DNA of 64,000 bases, from contig ML677348.1 of NCBI GenBank assembly GCA_007922305.1, forward strand, positions 15,887,442-15,951,441, read 5' to 3'. Position 1 is the first letter of the stretch, and each line of letters opens with the position of its first letter. The notes beneath the pieces are model-generated. The model was given only the letters and a program-made list of their open reading frames with translations. It was not told the DNA's origin and did not search any database. The DNA is from Dermatemys mawii. Its lineage: Eukaryota; Chordata; Testudines; Dermatemydidae. Below, piece after piece: positions 12,055 to 24,469 of this stretch. Made by a program: the position numbers and the translations under genes.

Positions 12055-13395
12055 ATAGAATCACAGGACTGGAATGGACCTTGAGTGGTCATCTAGTCCA
12101 GTCCCTGGCACCATGGCAGGACTAAGTATTAGCTAGACCATCTCTGACAGGTGTTTGTCTAACCTGCTCTTAAAAATCTCCAATGATGGAGACTCCACAC
12201 ATCCCTAGCCAATTTGTTCTAGTCCTTAACCACCCTAATAGGTAGGAAGTTTTTCCTTAATGTCCAACCTAAAATTTCTGTTGCTGCAATTTAAACCCAT
12301 TGCTTTTTAAGAAGATCAGTGTTTCTCCCTCCTCCTTGTAACTGTTTTCAAGTACATAAAAGACTACCTCTCAGTAGTCTTTCCAGAATAAGCAAACCTA
12401 TTTTCAATCTTACCTCATAGGTCATGTTTTCTGGATTTTTATTTTTGTTTTTCTCCAATTTGTTCACATCTTTTCTGATATGTGGTACCCAGAATGGCAC
12501 AGAATACTCCAGTTGAGGCCCACTCAGCACAGAGTAGAGCAGAAGAATTACTTTTCATGTGTTGCTTACAACATTCCTGCTAATGCTCACTTTTTTTTTT
12601 TTGGCAACAGTGTTCCACTGACTCACATTTAGCTTCCTCGGTACTCCTTCCTAGGCAGTAATTTCCCATTTTCTGTGTGTGCATATTCCTTCCTGAGTGG
12701 AGTATTTTGCATTTGTTCTTATTGAATTTCATCCTATTTACTTCAGTCCATTCCTACAGTTTGTTGAGATAACTTTGGATTTTAATCCTGTTCTCCAAAA
12801 CACTTGCAACACTTCCCAGGTTGGTATTGTCCACAAACTTTATAAGTATACTTTTTATGCCACTATCTAAATCATTGATGAAGATATTGAACAGACCCAG
12901 ACCCAGACCTGATCCCTGCAGGACCTCACTTATTATGCCCTACCAGCATGACTGTGAACCACGGATAACTACTCCCTCGGAACGGTGTTCCAACCAGTTA
13001 TGCACCCACCTTGTAGTAACTACCTCTAGTTAGTTAGTTAGACAAGGTCATGTGAAATAGTATCAAAGGCTTTACTAAAGTCAAGATATACCATGTCTAC
13101 CACTTCCTCCTAGCCACAAAACTTGTTAGCTTTCTTTGACAGGGTATCAGGTTGGTTTGATATAATTCGTTTTTGAAAAAATCTATGCTGACTGTTACTT
13201 GTCACCTTATCTTCTAGGTGTTTGCAAATTTATTGCTTAATTATTTGTTCCATTATCTTTCCAGGTACTAAAGCTAAGCTGACTAGTCTGTAATTCCCCA
13301 GGTTCTCCTTCCTCCCCCCTCCCCCGCCCCTTTTATAGATGGACACTATATTTGCCCTTTTCCAATCTTCTGGAATTAGTAAATCTGCCCTCAGT
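12055..13395 (-). mobile_element. CR1 LINE, antisense, nested in the L1
   Basis: Starts at its 3' end with CATAGAATCACAGGACTGGA, CATCTAGTCCAGTCC and GGTAGGAAGTTTTTCCTTAA. It runs through GTTTTCAAGTACATAAAAGA and AGGTTGGTATTGTCCACAAA to the RT fingers region, which reads on the minus strand LIPEDWKRANIVSIYK, then NLGNYRLVSLALVPGKIMEQ. All frames are broken. It is bounded on both sides by L1 ORF2 sequence in the same orientation. Confidence 0.9.
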
Positions 13396-13660
13396 GTCAG
13401 ACATGGTTCAATTTTTTGTGCATTAGTATATGCTCCCCCTCGTTATAGAATTAAAGCATCTAGGAACTGGGAAACCCACCCTCTCTTTTTTCAACTGACA
13501 AGCTTCAAGTTCTGTCATATGTGTCTCCTGGGACATGGCAATGTCAACAATCTTTTTTAAGATACAAGTCTATTTTCTTTTAATAGGCTTATTAAAACCC
13601 TTTATATTCCAAGAGATGCAATTAATTTTCAGAGCCTTTGTTGTTAAAATATAAAAGTCA

Positions 13661-14529
13661 TTTTCTGAATAAATGAGAAATTGCAAATTTTCCTGAGCAG
13701 CATATCATATTCTTTCATATCTACGCAAAAGCTATATAATCCAAGGGCAGGGTGTCACTTCCAAGTACATATTCTAGAGGAGTATGAAGGAAATTGCCAG
13801 CAACAGGAGGGGGACAGAAGGAGGAATAAAATAAGTTGGGGTAGGGGAGACAATCAAAGCAGAAAAGATAGTGGAGAAAGAAACACACATTAGTATCATA
13901 CAATTAAAAAGAAAAATCTGTTTAAAAAAGTCCAAAAACAAAACACAAAACAAACTACCCACCCTTGCCCAGTGGATGCGGGGGTGGGGGGAGAAGATGG
14001 GGAGGCAGCCACATCAGGTGAAACTTGGAGATTCTAACAGCCTGTGGGGCCCCAATCATCACAATTATAGTAATCCTAGAACCTTGATACATTAGTCCAT
14101 AAGGAAGCACCATCTAACAAAACAACGCTAAATATACATAATTGCTAATCAAATGTTAGATTTTTAGATGTTCGTTTTCTGTGAGTTAAGACAATACAAA
14201 GTGAATTGATAACCCTTCCACCCCAATGTGAGAGAAAAAAGTAACTAACATATCAATATCAACTGGCACCCATCAACTTCCTTAAATTATATCAGACCTC
14301 AGAGAGCAATACATAAGTTTTATAAAGTCAGATTATTTCATAGATGAATCCTAGTGAGGGAGGAGGTTGCACATTTTTAGGCATTTTTCTGCTTCCTGAG
14401 GGGAACTGAATGCTACTATCATCTCGCTGTTCTTAATACAGAACATTCCAGATATTTAATAAAATACTTCATGTCCATCTTCCTGGCCATGTGGTTAAAA
14501 GCTGCATTCACTGGAATGCAGTAAAGATG
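13661..14529. other. Unassigned stretch upstream of the L1 ORF2
   Basis: Could be the L1 5' region in minus orientation, but I see no ORF1-like protein. Short purine-rich runs occur (GGGGGTGGGGGGAGAAGATG at about 13,981). No gene is supported. Confidence 0.4.
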
Positions 14530-14695
14530 CACTATGCTGAGAGGCAGAAACTGTGTCTTTCCCACTGACTAGCATTGGTGTGGACTGCACTTAGGTCACT
14601 AACTTGCTTTGTTCAGAATGGGGTTTTCTTCAGATCCCAGAGAGGCCTAAGTCAGACTGACTTAAGCAGTAGTGTAGACCTGCCCTTAGTTAGCA
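14530..14695. repeat. Non-autonomous DNA element fragment
   Basis: Ends AGTGTAGACCTGCCCTTAG and starts near GTGTGGACTGCACTTAGGTC. It shares the TGTAGACC...GGCC terminal pattern with the MITE at 18,615 and has a shortened interior. Target duplications are not identified. Confidence 0.45.
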
Positions 14696-14779
14696 GCTTA
14701 GGGACAAATCCAGGGTGTTTACCTCTCTATTCACTCAGGGATACCTACAATCCTGATGTTGCATCATCTTGATTGATTT

Positions 14780-15177
14780 TCTAGATCATTAAGCCTAGCA
14801 ACTCCCCAGGCTGCAGGCCTGATAGGAAAGGCCTGAAAAGATACTGGGATGCAAGGAAAGGCAGCAGGACCAAACACTCCTTGCCTATGATGACTGGCTC
14901 TTACACTGCAGTCTGCCCCAGGAGTGCGGGCTTGATGATGACTGGCAGTAGCCCTAGACTGAGACAAGGTGGGAATTAGAGGGTTGGGGGTTCCCCAGGG
15001 AGGGGAGATCCAGAAGCAGATTGTGGGATATTGCCAGGGAGCAGCACCCAGGAAGGAGGGACACGGGGGCAGGGAAAGTGAGACACTGGCCTGCAGGGGG
15101 GCGCTCCGGCTGGAAAAAGAGCTAATTCCAAAATGGCCAGCAGGAGGCACCAATGGGGTAAGTTGTCCTGCCACTAC
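14780..15177 (+). mobile_element. LTR-like fragment, GC-rich
   Basis: Includes GATCCAGAAGCAGATTGTGG, GGGGGGCGCTCC, AATGGCCAGCAGGAGGCACC and a terminal GGGGTAAGTTGTCCTGCCAC followed by TACA. This recalls the 3' end of LTR retroelements with ...TTACA ends. The 5' end and target duplication are not found, so the limits are approximate. Overlapping frames in this block are composition effects. Confidence 0.35.
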
Positions 15178-16331
15178 ACCAACTATAACACCTACTGGAC
15201 CTTTATAACCATCTACTTATTTCTGTAAAATTCCCATAACAGAACGATTAGCCCCTTATAAGTCATTTACACATTAAACCATAACATCAAATGTGAATGA
15301 CTTTTGTTCATTGCAGACCTACTCTGGATCTGACTTACTGAAGTTAATTAGCATTAGGAGCTGTGCCTTTATGAATTGAGTTTCAAAGGCAGAGTCTGGA
15401 CAGGGCTAAGTAAAACTATTATGCTCACCCATCTGGAACCACAAACAGAATAAAGCAAAGTTCTTATAAGCACCTTGAGCACCGAGTGATCACTGAACAT
15501 CACAGCGGCTATGTATCAATTACCTGACCCCTAAGCCCTCCAAATCCCTTATCAGGTTTGGCCTGCTCTGTAATAATTTTATACATCACTTTGAGAGTCA
15601 CTCATTTTCAAATGAATGGTATTTGCTGCTTTGATTTTCAGCCCTGTGGTCCTGTATTTGAATTTTTCATGAAGCCTCTGTTAATTGCAAAAAGAGGAAA
15701 CCTTTAGGTAGTTACAAAGTGAAAAAAGTACATTTCTAACTAGTCACTGCTGACATTTTTCATTTGTTTAGGCTTTAGGATAGATTTACAATAAAAGCAG
15801 TTTAATTGCATTTTAACAGTAATTTTGAATGAATGACAATATATTTTTTATTATTTATTAGCAGATGACAATACTCTTGGATCTGTATTGTGACACAAAA
15901 CGACAGCCACTGCCATGAAGAGTTTAGAATCTAAATGATGCTCACAAAGATAACCAGATGCATTTGGAAACACAGTTCTAAAACACTTAAGATGGTTTGG
16001 ACTTTAAGTCTTTGTCATACCACTATTCAAAGGTCAGACGTTGATCTTTCAGTTTAAGGATCATGAAATGTTTTGGTTCTCGACTTAGAATATTCCTTCC
16101 AAGTGATTCCACAGTTCATTCTTGATTCTAAATTAAAAATTAAAACATTCATTGACCCATAACCTTATAAACTGAAACACGAACATCCGCTCTCTAGCAA
16201 AGACTACAGAAAGAAGACTTGCCGTCCAGAACATAATAAATATTATAAAATAAAATTTAGAAAGTGCAAACATCTGGAGATGACAGCATTTGCAGCCTTT
16301 GATTTTGAAGACAATATCTTCACATGAGTTT
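15178..16331. other. Stretch without recognised gene
   Basis: AT-rich unique-looking DNA without a supportable gene or repeat. Confidence 0.5.
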
Positions 16332-16652
16332 CAGGGATCGGCAACCTTGGCACGCAGCCCTCCAGGATAAGGACCCTTGGCAGGCCCAGCCGGTTTGTTT
16401 ACCTGCCACGTCTGCAGGTTTGGCCAATTGTGGCTCCCACTGGCTGTGGTTCACCACTCCGATCCAATTTGGGTTGCAGGAAGTAGCGGCCAGCACACCA
16501 CTTCCTGCAGCCCCCATTGGACCGGAGCAGTGAACCGCGGCCAGTGGGAGCCACGATCGGCCAAACCTGAGGACGTGGCAGGTAAACAAACCGGCTGGGC
16601 CTGCCAAGAGTGCTTACCCCAGGAGGCTGCGTGCCAAGGTTGCTGATCCCTG
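16332..16652. mobile_element. hAT-type palindromic MITE, copy 1
   Basis: A 321-bp element with terminal inverted repeats CAGGGATCGGCAACCTTGG at the left and the complement of CAGGGATCAGCAACCTTGG at the right. The inner halves are also inverted copies (GGTTTGTTTACCTGCCACGT against ACGTGGCAGGTAAACAAACC), so the whole unit can fold back. The flanking 8-mers ATGAGTTT and ATTAGTGG agree at 5 of 8 positions, a worn hAT target duplication. It is non-autonomous, and its family also occurs at 46,434. Confidence 0.85.
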
Positions 16653-17379
16653 ATTAGTGGCAGAATCCCTGACAAATTTTTGCTATAATGGAGTATACAC
16701 TGGTGATTATATAACAATGTAGCCCAGTAGACAGAAATCTTAATATCATATCTTCAATTACACACCTTTTGTAGAGTTACTTTAGGCCCCATATCTTTCT
16801 CAGGACAGATGAAATAATAGAATGGTATGGATGATGAGTGCTTTGGTAACATTTCTACTACATTTTGCTATTTCTAGTACAGGCAGTCACCGGTGGGCTT
16901 TGTCCTTCAGATGGATGCTTATACGTGACGTATTTCTATTTCTGGACATTCTCCTCCAGCACCAAATACTCCCATTCCCACACAACAGCCTTAAGGACAC
17001 ACAAAAGAGCAGCTGAGGAAACAGAGAAGACTGTGACAAATTCTGTTTAGAAACAATTCTGCCTACATGTCATGTACACAACTATAAGCATCCCATGGTA
17101 AATTTAGAACTTAACTAGGGCATCTCTAATAGAAGATCAGATCTATATCCATCATGGTCCCATGACAAATTTACTCGAACACATAACCCTCAAGTCCCAA
17201 ACTGAATTTACTGTCATTTTTAGGTATTGAAGATATTTTCGTGAGAACAGTCTCATTGCTCTGAAGAGTTCATCTGTTTCTGCTGCTCATTGCTTTCCTG
17301 CATCCTCCAGTTCAGTAGTGGGCAGGTTGTTTGGTTTTTTTTCCCCTCCTTTACAACAGGCTTTTGGTTTAAGTAGGGC

Positions 17380-17560
17380 CAAAAGGTCCTTTACAAAAAT
17401 CTTAAGAGCCCCAAGGCCAATCTAAATACACTATCCAGGCAGAAAGTTTTACGGGTGTGGAACTAAGGCACAGAAATTACGTAACTTGCCCAAAGTCGGA
17501 CAGGAAGTCTATGGAGTAGATGAGAATTTAACCCAGATCTCCTAGGTTAAATCTTCCTTC
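17380..17560 (+). repeat. MIR-like SINE remnant
   Basis: Reads GGAACTAAGGCACAGAAATT, ACTTGCCCAAAGTC and TTTAACCCAGATCTCCTAGG. These match, in order, the MIR/CORE-SINE features (aactgaggcacagag, acttgcccaaggtcac, aacccaggtctcctg). Confidence 0.7.
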
Positions 17561-18364
17561 ACTCCTTATTTGAGCACACCTTGAAACTCAGAACTACTCA
17601 TCTGTGTGATTAGATTAAAAATCTTTAAACTGTTAGGAAATTATACAATAGTCTTTTTTTTAAGATGATTGATGAGAATTTGTCCTATGGGTGGAACAAG
17701 CGAAGTCTCATCTACAAATGAATGTTAATTAATAATATAAACTGGAAACAGGGGCTCATGATGTAAGTGCTAGATGAGAGCTGTTGACACCACCTTAATT
17801 ACAGAACAGAAAAGGGAAAAAGATGCTGCAGTAGAACTACCTAAGTATCATGCTGCTTCTCAAATAAAGCAGTGGAATATATTCACACAGGTAAGACTAT
17901 ATGTAATAAAAAAATACTACTGTGAGTTTAAGACGACTCATTGTGTTGCTCACTGTCCCATCTTACAAGGTGTGCAAGGTGAAATGATAAAACTTTGCCT
18001 CAAATTGGAGAGTAAAATTATATATCAATAGATCTGGGGACTCAATAGATCTTAATGAGAATAAATTTTAATGTATTTTGGGTGGCACTGAGTCAGGAAC
18101 AATCTGAGTGGGGAAGTGTTCAGCCTGGAAATGTAATGTGGTTTTTTCTTTCGTGTTCCCCTGCCCCACCCCACCCCTCGCCCTGCATGAATGGAGAACT
18201 CATCATAGCCATGATAAAGCAATGTAATCTGTTCATTTGTTTTTAAAAATGGATGATCAGAGATCTGAAGAATTCAATTACAGACCATCTTTTACAGTCC
18301 TCCTCCCTCAGGAAAGGCTCCAGTTAGCATTCTGAGTTTGATTTTATTATGTGATTGAGCCTGT

Positions 18365-18390
18365 TAGCAAAACTAAATTTAGTTTTGCTA
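18365..18390. repeat. Perfect 26-nt palindrome, no loop
   Basis: The 13-bp arm TAGCAAAACTAAA is followed directly by its exact complement. A further TAGCAAA begins one base after the palindrome. No mobile element is recognised around it. Confidence 0.9.
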
Positions 18391-18614
18391 CTAGCAAATT
18401 ATCTATACCTCAGAGAATTGCAGCCTAACCTGCTGGACCCAATCCATTTTTGGGGCTTGATCAAACTCTCATTGACATCAATGAGGCAGATGTATGCTGC
18501 TGTCAATCTGGAAATCAATGGGGTCAGATGATTACAAAACCAAGCAATAGACTACATAGAACAGGCCAGATTCGCCTACAAATATTGGGCATGATTCTCC
18601 TCGCTCCTCTCAGG

Positions 18615-18895
18615 ATGTGCCTTCTCTACAGCAGCACAGCTATGGCGTTGCAGCTGTGCCCCTGCAGTGCCATAGCTTAGAGACATCCTATACCAGCACA
18701 GGGAATTTTTACTCACCATGTAGTTAATCCACCTCTCCAGGAGGCAGCAGCTAGGATGACAGAAGAATTCTTCCATTGACCTAGCTGTATTTATAGTGGG
18801 GGTTAGGTTGACCACCTGCAGCACTCAGGGCACAAAATTTTGCATTGCTCTGAGTGACATAGGTAGGTCAATCTAATTTTTAAATGTAGACCAGA
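18615..18895. mobile_element. MITE-like DNA element
   Basis: Internal palindromic organisation around CAGCTATGGCGTTGCAGCTG and a right end AAATGTAGACCAGATCTCC. The pattern of gcacagctgtgcc...ccacctctccaggaggcagcagctagg...gtagacc is that of a common chelonian non-autonomous element (from memory, not searched). It is badly worn and the left end is uncertain. Confidence 0.55.
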
Positions 18896-20704
18896 TCTCC
18901 GTCTTACATAATTCCATTGACTGAATTATAGTGAATAAAGTTACTCCTTATTCTGACTAGTCTCAGTGAAATGAATCACATCCATTAACTGTTGCCTCAC
19001 AATACAATCCAGATGCAGTGATCTGTATTTCTTTACTTTCAGTTTGTAAAAGTGCATATTGCCAAAGTCTATGGCCAATCTCAGCACTAGAGGGGGGAGA
19101 TGAGACTCCTAATAGGTCAATATACCCCTACACTCCCAATTGATTAAAAAAAAATACCCCAGCAAAGGGGTATATCTTGTGGCTTTAACAGACTGAATCT
19201 ATTGTAATTACATTTGTAAAATCATGAAAACTCCAGTTCTCTGTGATGTGAAGGAAGATTTTGTGTCAAAAGGTGGCCTTACGATGTGGCATATTTAACA
19301 TTCTTTTTATGAATTCCTATGAATGTTACTATAACTTGGGTATCTAACTATGGATCCATCCTAATACAAATGACACCCTAATAAGAGATTAAAAAAACCC
19401 TCTTCCTTTTGTCATGCCAATTCTGCAGATTAAAAGCTTCAAAGTATTCAGGTGTTCCCCCTAAAGCACAGAGAGTACCCTTAGGAAATGTTTGTTACAC
19501 CTTCAGAGAATCAGAATTTTATTAGAAATCCAAGTGTCTGAATTTAAATGCATGAAATGTACAATGATTCAAATCTTGCCATACTCAGTCACTTCTTTGA
19601 TGACTGTTTTGTCCCACAGGAATTACTAGAGACAGGAACATGCAGCAAAACATTCTCATTTGTTATTCACTGGGTTTTTAATTGCAAGCCCTCATTCACC
19701 AGAGAGAAAGGGGAGACAGGTACCTCTAGGAAGAAGGGATGACCCTCTACTCCTCCCCAGTCCTCTCCTTGGGACTTTGTGCAGTGGTAGGATTTGAGGA
19801 TCTTCAGTCCCTACTCCCAGCTTGACTCCTCATTTGTGTATCATGGAGGTTCCTTCCCAATATCCTTCCCCATTCCCCTGCAAATACATGGTAAAACCTA
19901 CAGCTAACAGTATGAGTCTTTCACATTCTGCAGCATGGGAGGTTTGGCTGGGGGTGGAGTTTGTACTGTTGGTGTCATAACTGTGGAACCAGTTGCTAAT
20001 CAATTAACCTGCATTGTCAAGGGGGCCAGAGTTGCTGCTGCAGTCCCAGCCACTGGCTGGGTGACGCCTAGCAGGACCCTTACTGCATACTGCAAATTGA
20101 GGGATAGGCTTAGCTATCTGATGCACACCTTGTCTAAGCCTTCATGCCTCATATATGGGAAGGGAAGGGAGTCTAGGGACTTTGCTGTCCTGAACACTGG
20201 ATAGCTTTCCATTAAGAATCCACAGCCTTTTTGGACTTTTAGTTAGATAACTGCATGGGATTGATCCTATTGGGCAGGGGCTGTCTGGCTCCTCCTCTTC
20301 TAGACCTCCTATATTCTCCAGATAATAAAAGCTATGGCTTTTGTTCTTGCCAGGTCTGTTTGTAGAGTCTTCATGTTCATTGCAGTGGCTGAGCCACGCT
20401 CAGGCCCCTGCCGAAGTAACAAAAACTCATAGTACATATTTTTTTAAAAAGCAATCATGCTGTTCTTCTCCAGGGGGAGAGGAACAGAGACAAAAATCAC
20501 ATAAGCCTGCGTTACTCAACTTTGTAAGGTTCTCCAATATCCCAGTGGCAGGTACCATAAAGGAACCTTAGAAGACCCAAACAGAACTTAGATCCTGATT
20601 CAAATTAAAGACATCTAACGCTTGAGCTAATGAAAAATGTTCATTGGTTCTCAGCATAGCTGAGCAATTCCAGTTACAGACCACACAGGGCAGTTGTACA
20701 CACA
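18896..20704. other. Stretch without gene; possible LTR-type poly(A) block
   Basis: No gene is supported. At 19,930-20,400 an island with higher GC ends in ACCTCCTATATTCTCCAGAT, an AATAAA at 20,324, and TTTTGTTCTTGCCAGGTCTG. That resembles the R/U5 part of an LTR. No TG...CA boundaries or target duplication were found, so it is not called as an element. Confidence 0.35.
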
Positions 20705-20914
20705 GGGTATGTCTACACAGCAATTAAAAACCTGCAGCTGGCCAGTGCCAGCTGACTTGGGCTCATATTGCTTTGGGGTTGTTTAACTGCAGTATAAATC
20801 TTTGGGCTCAGGTTGGAACCTGGCCTCAAGGACCCTGCGAATATCTACACCCCAATTAAAGAGCACTGCAGCCTGGGCCAGCTGTGGGTGTCTAATGGCA
20901 GGGTAGACATATCC
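20705..20914. mobile_element. Palindromic MITE, GGGTATGTCTACAC-ended
   Basis: A 210-bp unit. The left end GGGTATGTCTACACAGCAAT is complementary to the right end GTAGACATATCC. Inner arms such as CAGCTGGCCAGTGCCAGCTG repeat near the right as TGGGCCAGCTGTGGG. Flanking trinucleotides are ACA and ATA, one mismatch, as expected for a Harbinger-type 3-bp duplication that has aged. The ends resemble those of the Harbinger element at 27,761 (GGGTATGGTTACACTT at its right end). Confidence 0.7.
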
Positions 20915-23900
20915 ATACACACTAACCTGCCCCTTACAGAACTCATGCTTCACTGATCTGGTGCTCTACTGATCTGCAGGAGAGTTTCTTTGTATATTAA
21001 GGAATGCTTGAGTGTTGCACAGTGGAAATTAATTTATAAGTGAGTTCTGCCTTTTACAAAGCACCAAACAGTTGGAGCTGAGGATAGTGTCTAACACTTC
21101 ATGCTGTGTGAAATGAAAGTCTTGTTGTATAGATTACTTCTGTACATTGGTAGGGGGTTTTGTTGGGTGTGCTCTGCTTCGTTAAAATTTACCTCTGTTA
21201 TGCATCAGTTTCTGCTGCCTCCAGGATACAAGCTGTGTGCATATATGAATCGTAAATAATCTGAATATAAGTAACAATAAGAACTGTACTTGGTCGAGTC
21301 AAAAATCTTTTGGGAAAAAAAGTCTGCTAATAGCAGAAGTTTGCTCCCTAAATTATTGCAAATAGTAAATAAAAACCTTTAAATACACATTACTTACAAC
21401 TTGAAAATAATTAAGAAACTGCAACAACATTGCTTTAAAGTTGCATTAAATTAGAGAGAGAGTGCTAATAAAAACAAAGATGTTAAATAAATGCTGCCAG
21501 TTTCCTTAACTTATCCCAACATGGGGCAATATAAGACTTCATGTTATTCTGAATATCTTAGTATAGGATAATGGAACACAGTGCTAATTAACAATACCAC
21601 CACAGGCACTATTCAGATGCTTGAGAGGTTTGCACTATAGCTTTCATTAATTTCCTTCTTATTCTTCTGTTGTTTTTCTATGGACACTAACTTTGTTTCA
21701 AATCAGTTGGATACTCAATCCACATTAATTTGCCCATACAATAGATGGAGGGAACACCACTGCAATGTCTTCGATGTAAAGTCTGTATAGGCATAAGACA
21801 CCACTCTTTGGAGGAGAGATTCCTTTTCCCACATTTATTTTTCAGTCACCAAAAAGTAAACAGGTAATTTTTATTTATTTTCTTGTCAGACTCAGAAGCA
21901 TGACTCTGGGCTGCACACAGTCCCTATCAGAAGTTTTACTTGAAGAGCAGTCGGAAATGATCTAATTCTGTGACCAGCTTTAAGATGCTGGCTGACAACT
22001 TGAACTACAGAGATAGTCCCCCATAGCAGTATTATTTTGACACACTTATTCCCGGCTACCTCCTATATTGTACTTTGCTATTCCTCAAATAATTTCATTT
22101 CTATCTTTTTAATTATTAGTTTGTTTGTATTACAATCTGCCTATAGCTCCCAGCTGAGATGAGACCCCATTGTATTAGGCTCTGTACATACACGAAACAA
22201 GAAATAATCCATACCCTGAAACTCTTAGTCAAAACAGACACAGAATTAGGAGAAAGGAAATATCATTATCCATTATTTTATAGCCGGAGATCTGAGGCAC
22301 AGAGAGCTTGTGCTGCCTTGCTCAGTGTCACTAAAGAAATCCATGGCAGCACTAGGAGTTCAAGCCAGATCTCTTAAGTTCTTGTCTAACATCTTAAAAC
22401 ACAAGAGCATCCTTCCATCCATGTATTTACTGTTATTTAGAGGAAGGGGTTTTGTATTCTTTCCATCTCATTCCCAAGGGACTACCAGATATTTATAAGG
22501 GCATGTTGCTATATTGGTTTGAATTTGTTAACATGTCCAAGGACTTCTGAGCATGCAGTGCTGAAGAATACAAATTAGTAGTAGTAATAGGAAAGGGAAA
22601 CAACAATTACCTCTCAAACTTGACTATTTTCCTTTCTGCTATTTACAACTTATCACAACACTGGACCTGCCTCACTTGTTGTAGATTTCTGCATCCTACA
22701 GAAGCAAACAACTCAATCGCTATCACTAAGGGAAAGCAGTTCAGTCTAAATAAAGCAAATGTAGCTTCTGAAAGAAGTGGGAGAGAGGATCATGCTTGGA
22801 ATGCTAATTTCAGAGGTTCACAGGAAGATTCTGAAGCTGCATAATTATTGTCTCTGCTTGAAAAAAACCCCTCTCTTTTTACACACAATGTGATTTTAAC
22901 AATCAGGGTCCTCTTTTAATGGCAATTCTAGAGTACCAATAGGGATGAGTTTATAGTGAAATATTTGAGCGGCCCCTTTTCCCCAGGGAACTACTCAGTT
23001 CCCAGTTAAAAATACCAGTCAGTCACTTAGATAAGGTGAGATGCCATGTTTGATTCAAAGGTTGATCTCACAGTAGAGACTGATGTTTAGCGGACAGTTC
23101 TGGGAAATGTCCTGACAGCTCTGTATTTGAAGCAGTATTTACAAGGATGACAAATGTAAACGATAGCAGCTACTGAGCTAGAGATAGATCACAATCTATC
23201 AGACAGAGCTGGGGAAAGCTGTCCATGATTGAGCAACACACTTTAGCATGTCCTTAACTCCCAGTGACTTAAATAGTACTTAAGCATGTGACTTGAATTG
23301 GTTGTCATGCTTAAGTGCTTTGCTCCTTTAAGGCCATTATGAAGGCCATTGTGACAGGCTGTTCCAAAAGCACTCATGAAAAGAATGGATGCATAGATGC
23401 TTTCTTGATTTGTTGGAGCTTCATTGGCTTCAGAGAACTACAACACATTTACACCAGCTGAGGATCTAACTAATATTTTTAAGGAAGCTGTCAATTCAGA
23501 TAATTTCCCTGTGTTCAGCCCTGTGCAGCTCTGTTTTAGATGCATACCATTTCTTGTCAGTATGACTAAAGCATGCCAGAATTTGCCCAGAAAATTATGT
23601 CATGGATGTTAAAAAAGGTCAAGTCTTTTCAGACTCTTAAATGCCTGGTGAGATGCTTTAAATGTAAACTATTTACAGGAGAATTGACTATAGCACGGTC
23701 TGAGGCTTCTTCCATCTCTGAGTTGCAGGCGTAATGGTGCAATTTAATATAAAATGAAGGCATGTGCCGTTTAAAATTCAAACAAGATAGCGTTGTAAAT
23801 CTATCATTTCATCTGCCCAATAACCACATCAATCACATATCAAGCCATTTTTCTCTTATTCGTTGTGGCCTCTGGATCAAGCCATTGGTCCTATCTGCAT

Positions 23901-24469
23901 CCTAAATGTGGCTAAAGTAGAAAAATGAGGTTGCTGTGCTAATTGAAGATGGCTAGCGTGCCCTCAAGTACATATAACTGGTAGCCAAAAAATCCCATGG
24001 AGCGGAGAGCAAAAGGCCAGCAGAGTTATTCTTGTGCTCTGCAGCTGGCAGGCTTTTGAAAGAAGTTGGGTGTTTTGGGACCTGATCCCAGGCCTGCTGA
24101 AGTCAATGGAAGAGCTGACATTGAGTTAATTGGACTCTGGATCAAGCCCTTGATCCTGTGTGCTCATGCACACTATCCCCATACTCAACCCGTTGTTCTA
24201 CTCAACCACATTTTTTAAGGATCTTCAAAAATAAACACTCCTAAAAATGAAGATTTTCTTTACACTCTCCCCCCAGTTGCCAATCAGATGTACAATATCT
24301 CCACTACAATACATTCTTGCTCAACATTAGAGCTGAAAGAAAGCTTAACAGTTTCCTTGATGAAAATTTACAGAATGCCCATGAGCGGGATAGTGATTAG
24401 CTCCAATTTACTGGTTATTTAACAACATGTTCATGTATTTTGTTCATGTTCATGTATTTTGTTTATTTA
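20915..24469. other. Stretch without recognised gene, mainly unique AT-rich DNA
   Basis: No gene is supportable. A MIR-like remnant lies at 22,150. A palindromic gcttaagtgctttgct-type relic lies at 23,225-23,330 (ACTTAAGCATGTGACTTGAA, CATGCTTAAGTGCTTTGCTC). A short tandem GTTCATGTATTTT array lies at about 24,428-24,463. About 21,240-21,560 is an AT-rich repeat-free block that could be checked for conservation. Confidence 0.5.
22150..22400 (+). repeat. MIR-like SINE, fairly long
   Basis: Reads GAGACCCCATTGTATTAGGC, GTACATACACGAAACAAG, then TCTGAGGCACAGAGAGCTTG, TTGCTCAGTGTCACTAAAGA and AGTTCAAGCCAGATCTCTTA. Both the central core and the region after it are present in the expected order. Confidence 0.7.

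Larger units (their letters stand above)
10440..13660 (-). mobile_element. Decayed L1-like LINE, antisense, with nested CR1
   Basis: Read on the minus strand, ORF2 is present in pieces. The endonuclease N-terminus is at about 13,650-13,400 (ISWNIKGFNKPIKRK, then QETHMTELEACQLKKE). After the nested CR1 comes the pre-RT linker (INLRYEINKLLS, ESGKRAGKLLA). The RT core follows (QVGFLHKR, LTVISLDSKKAFD at about 11,215), then a ...ADQHIHGIRVDQK block, IINIFG, and the C-terminal ERWSLLTFSLWGKINTLKVN at 10,659-10,560. Many stops make it long dead. About 250 ORF2 codons are missing between the parts on either side of the CR1, so the CR1 did not simply split an intact copy. A 50-bp piece over the YADD box is inverted (see 10,896). 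Confidence 0.85.

Noticed and set aside
13022..13040. TAGT tandem repeat as a notable microsatellite
   Set aside because: Only about four units, within ordinary CR1 sequence.
14764..15208. 136-codon minus and 79-codon plus frames
   Set aside because: They lie in an LTR-like GC-rich fragment and have no domain.
16320..16717. Four overlapping frames on both strands
   Set aside because: They arise from the palindromic MITE: the plus and minus proteins are near-copies of each other because the DNA is an inverted repeat.
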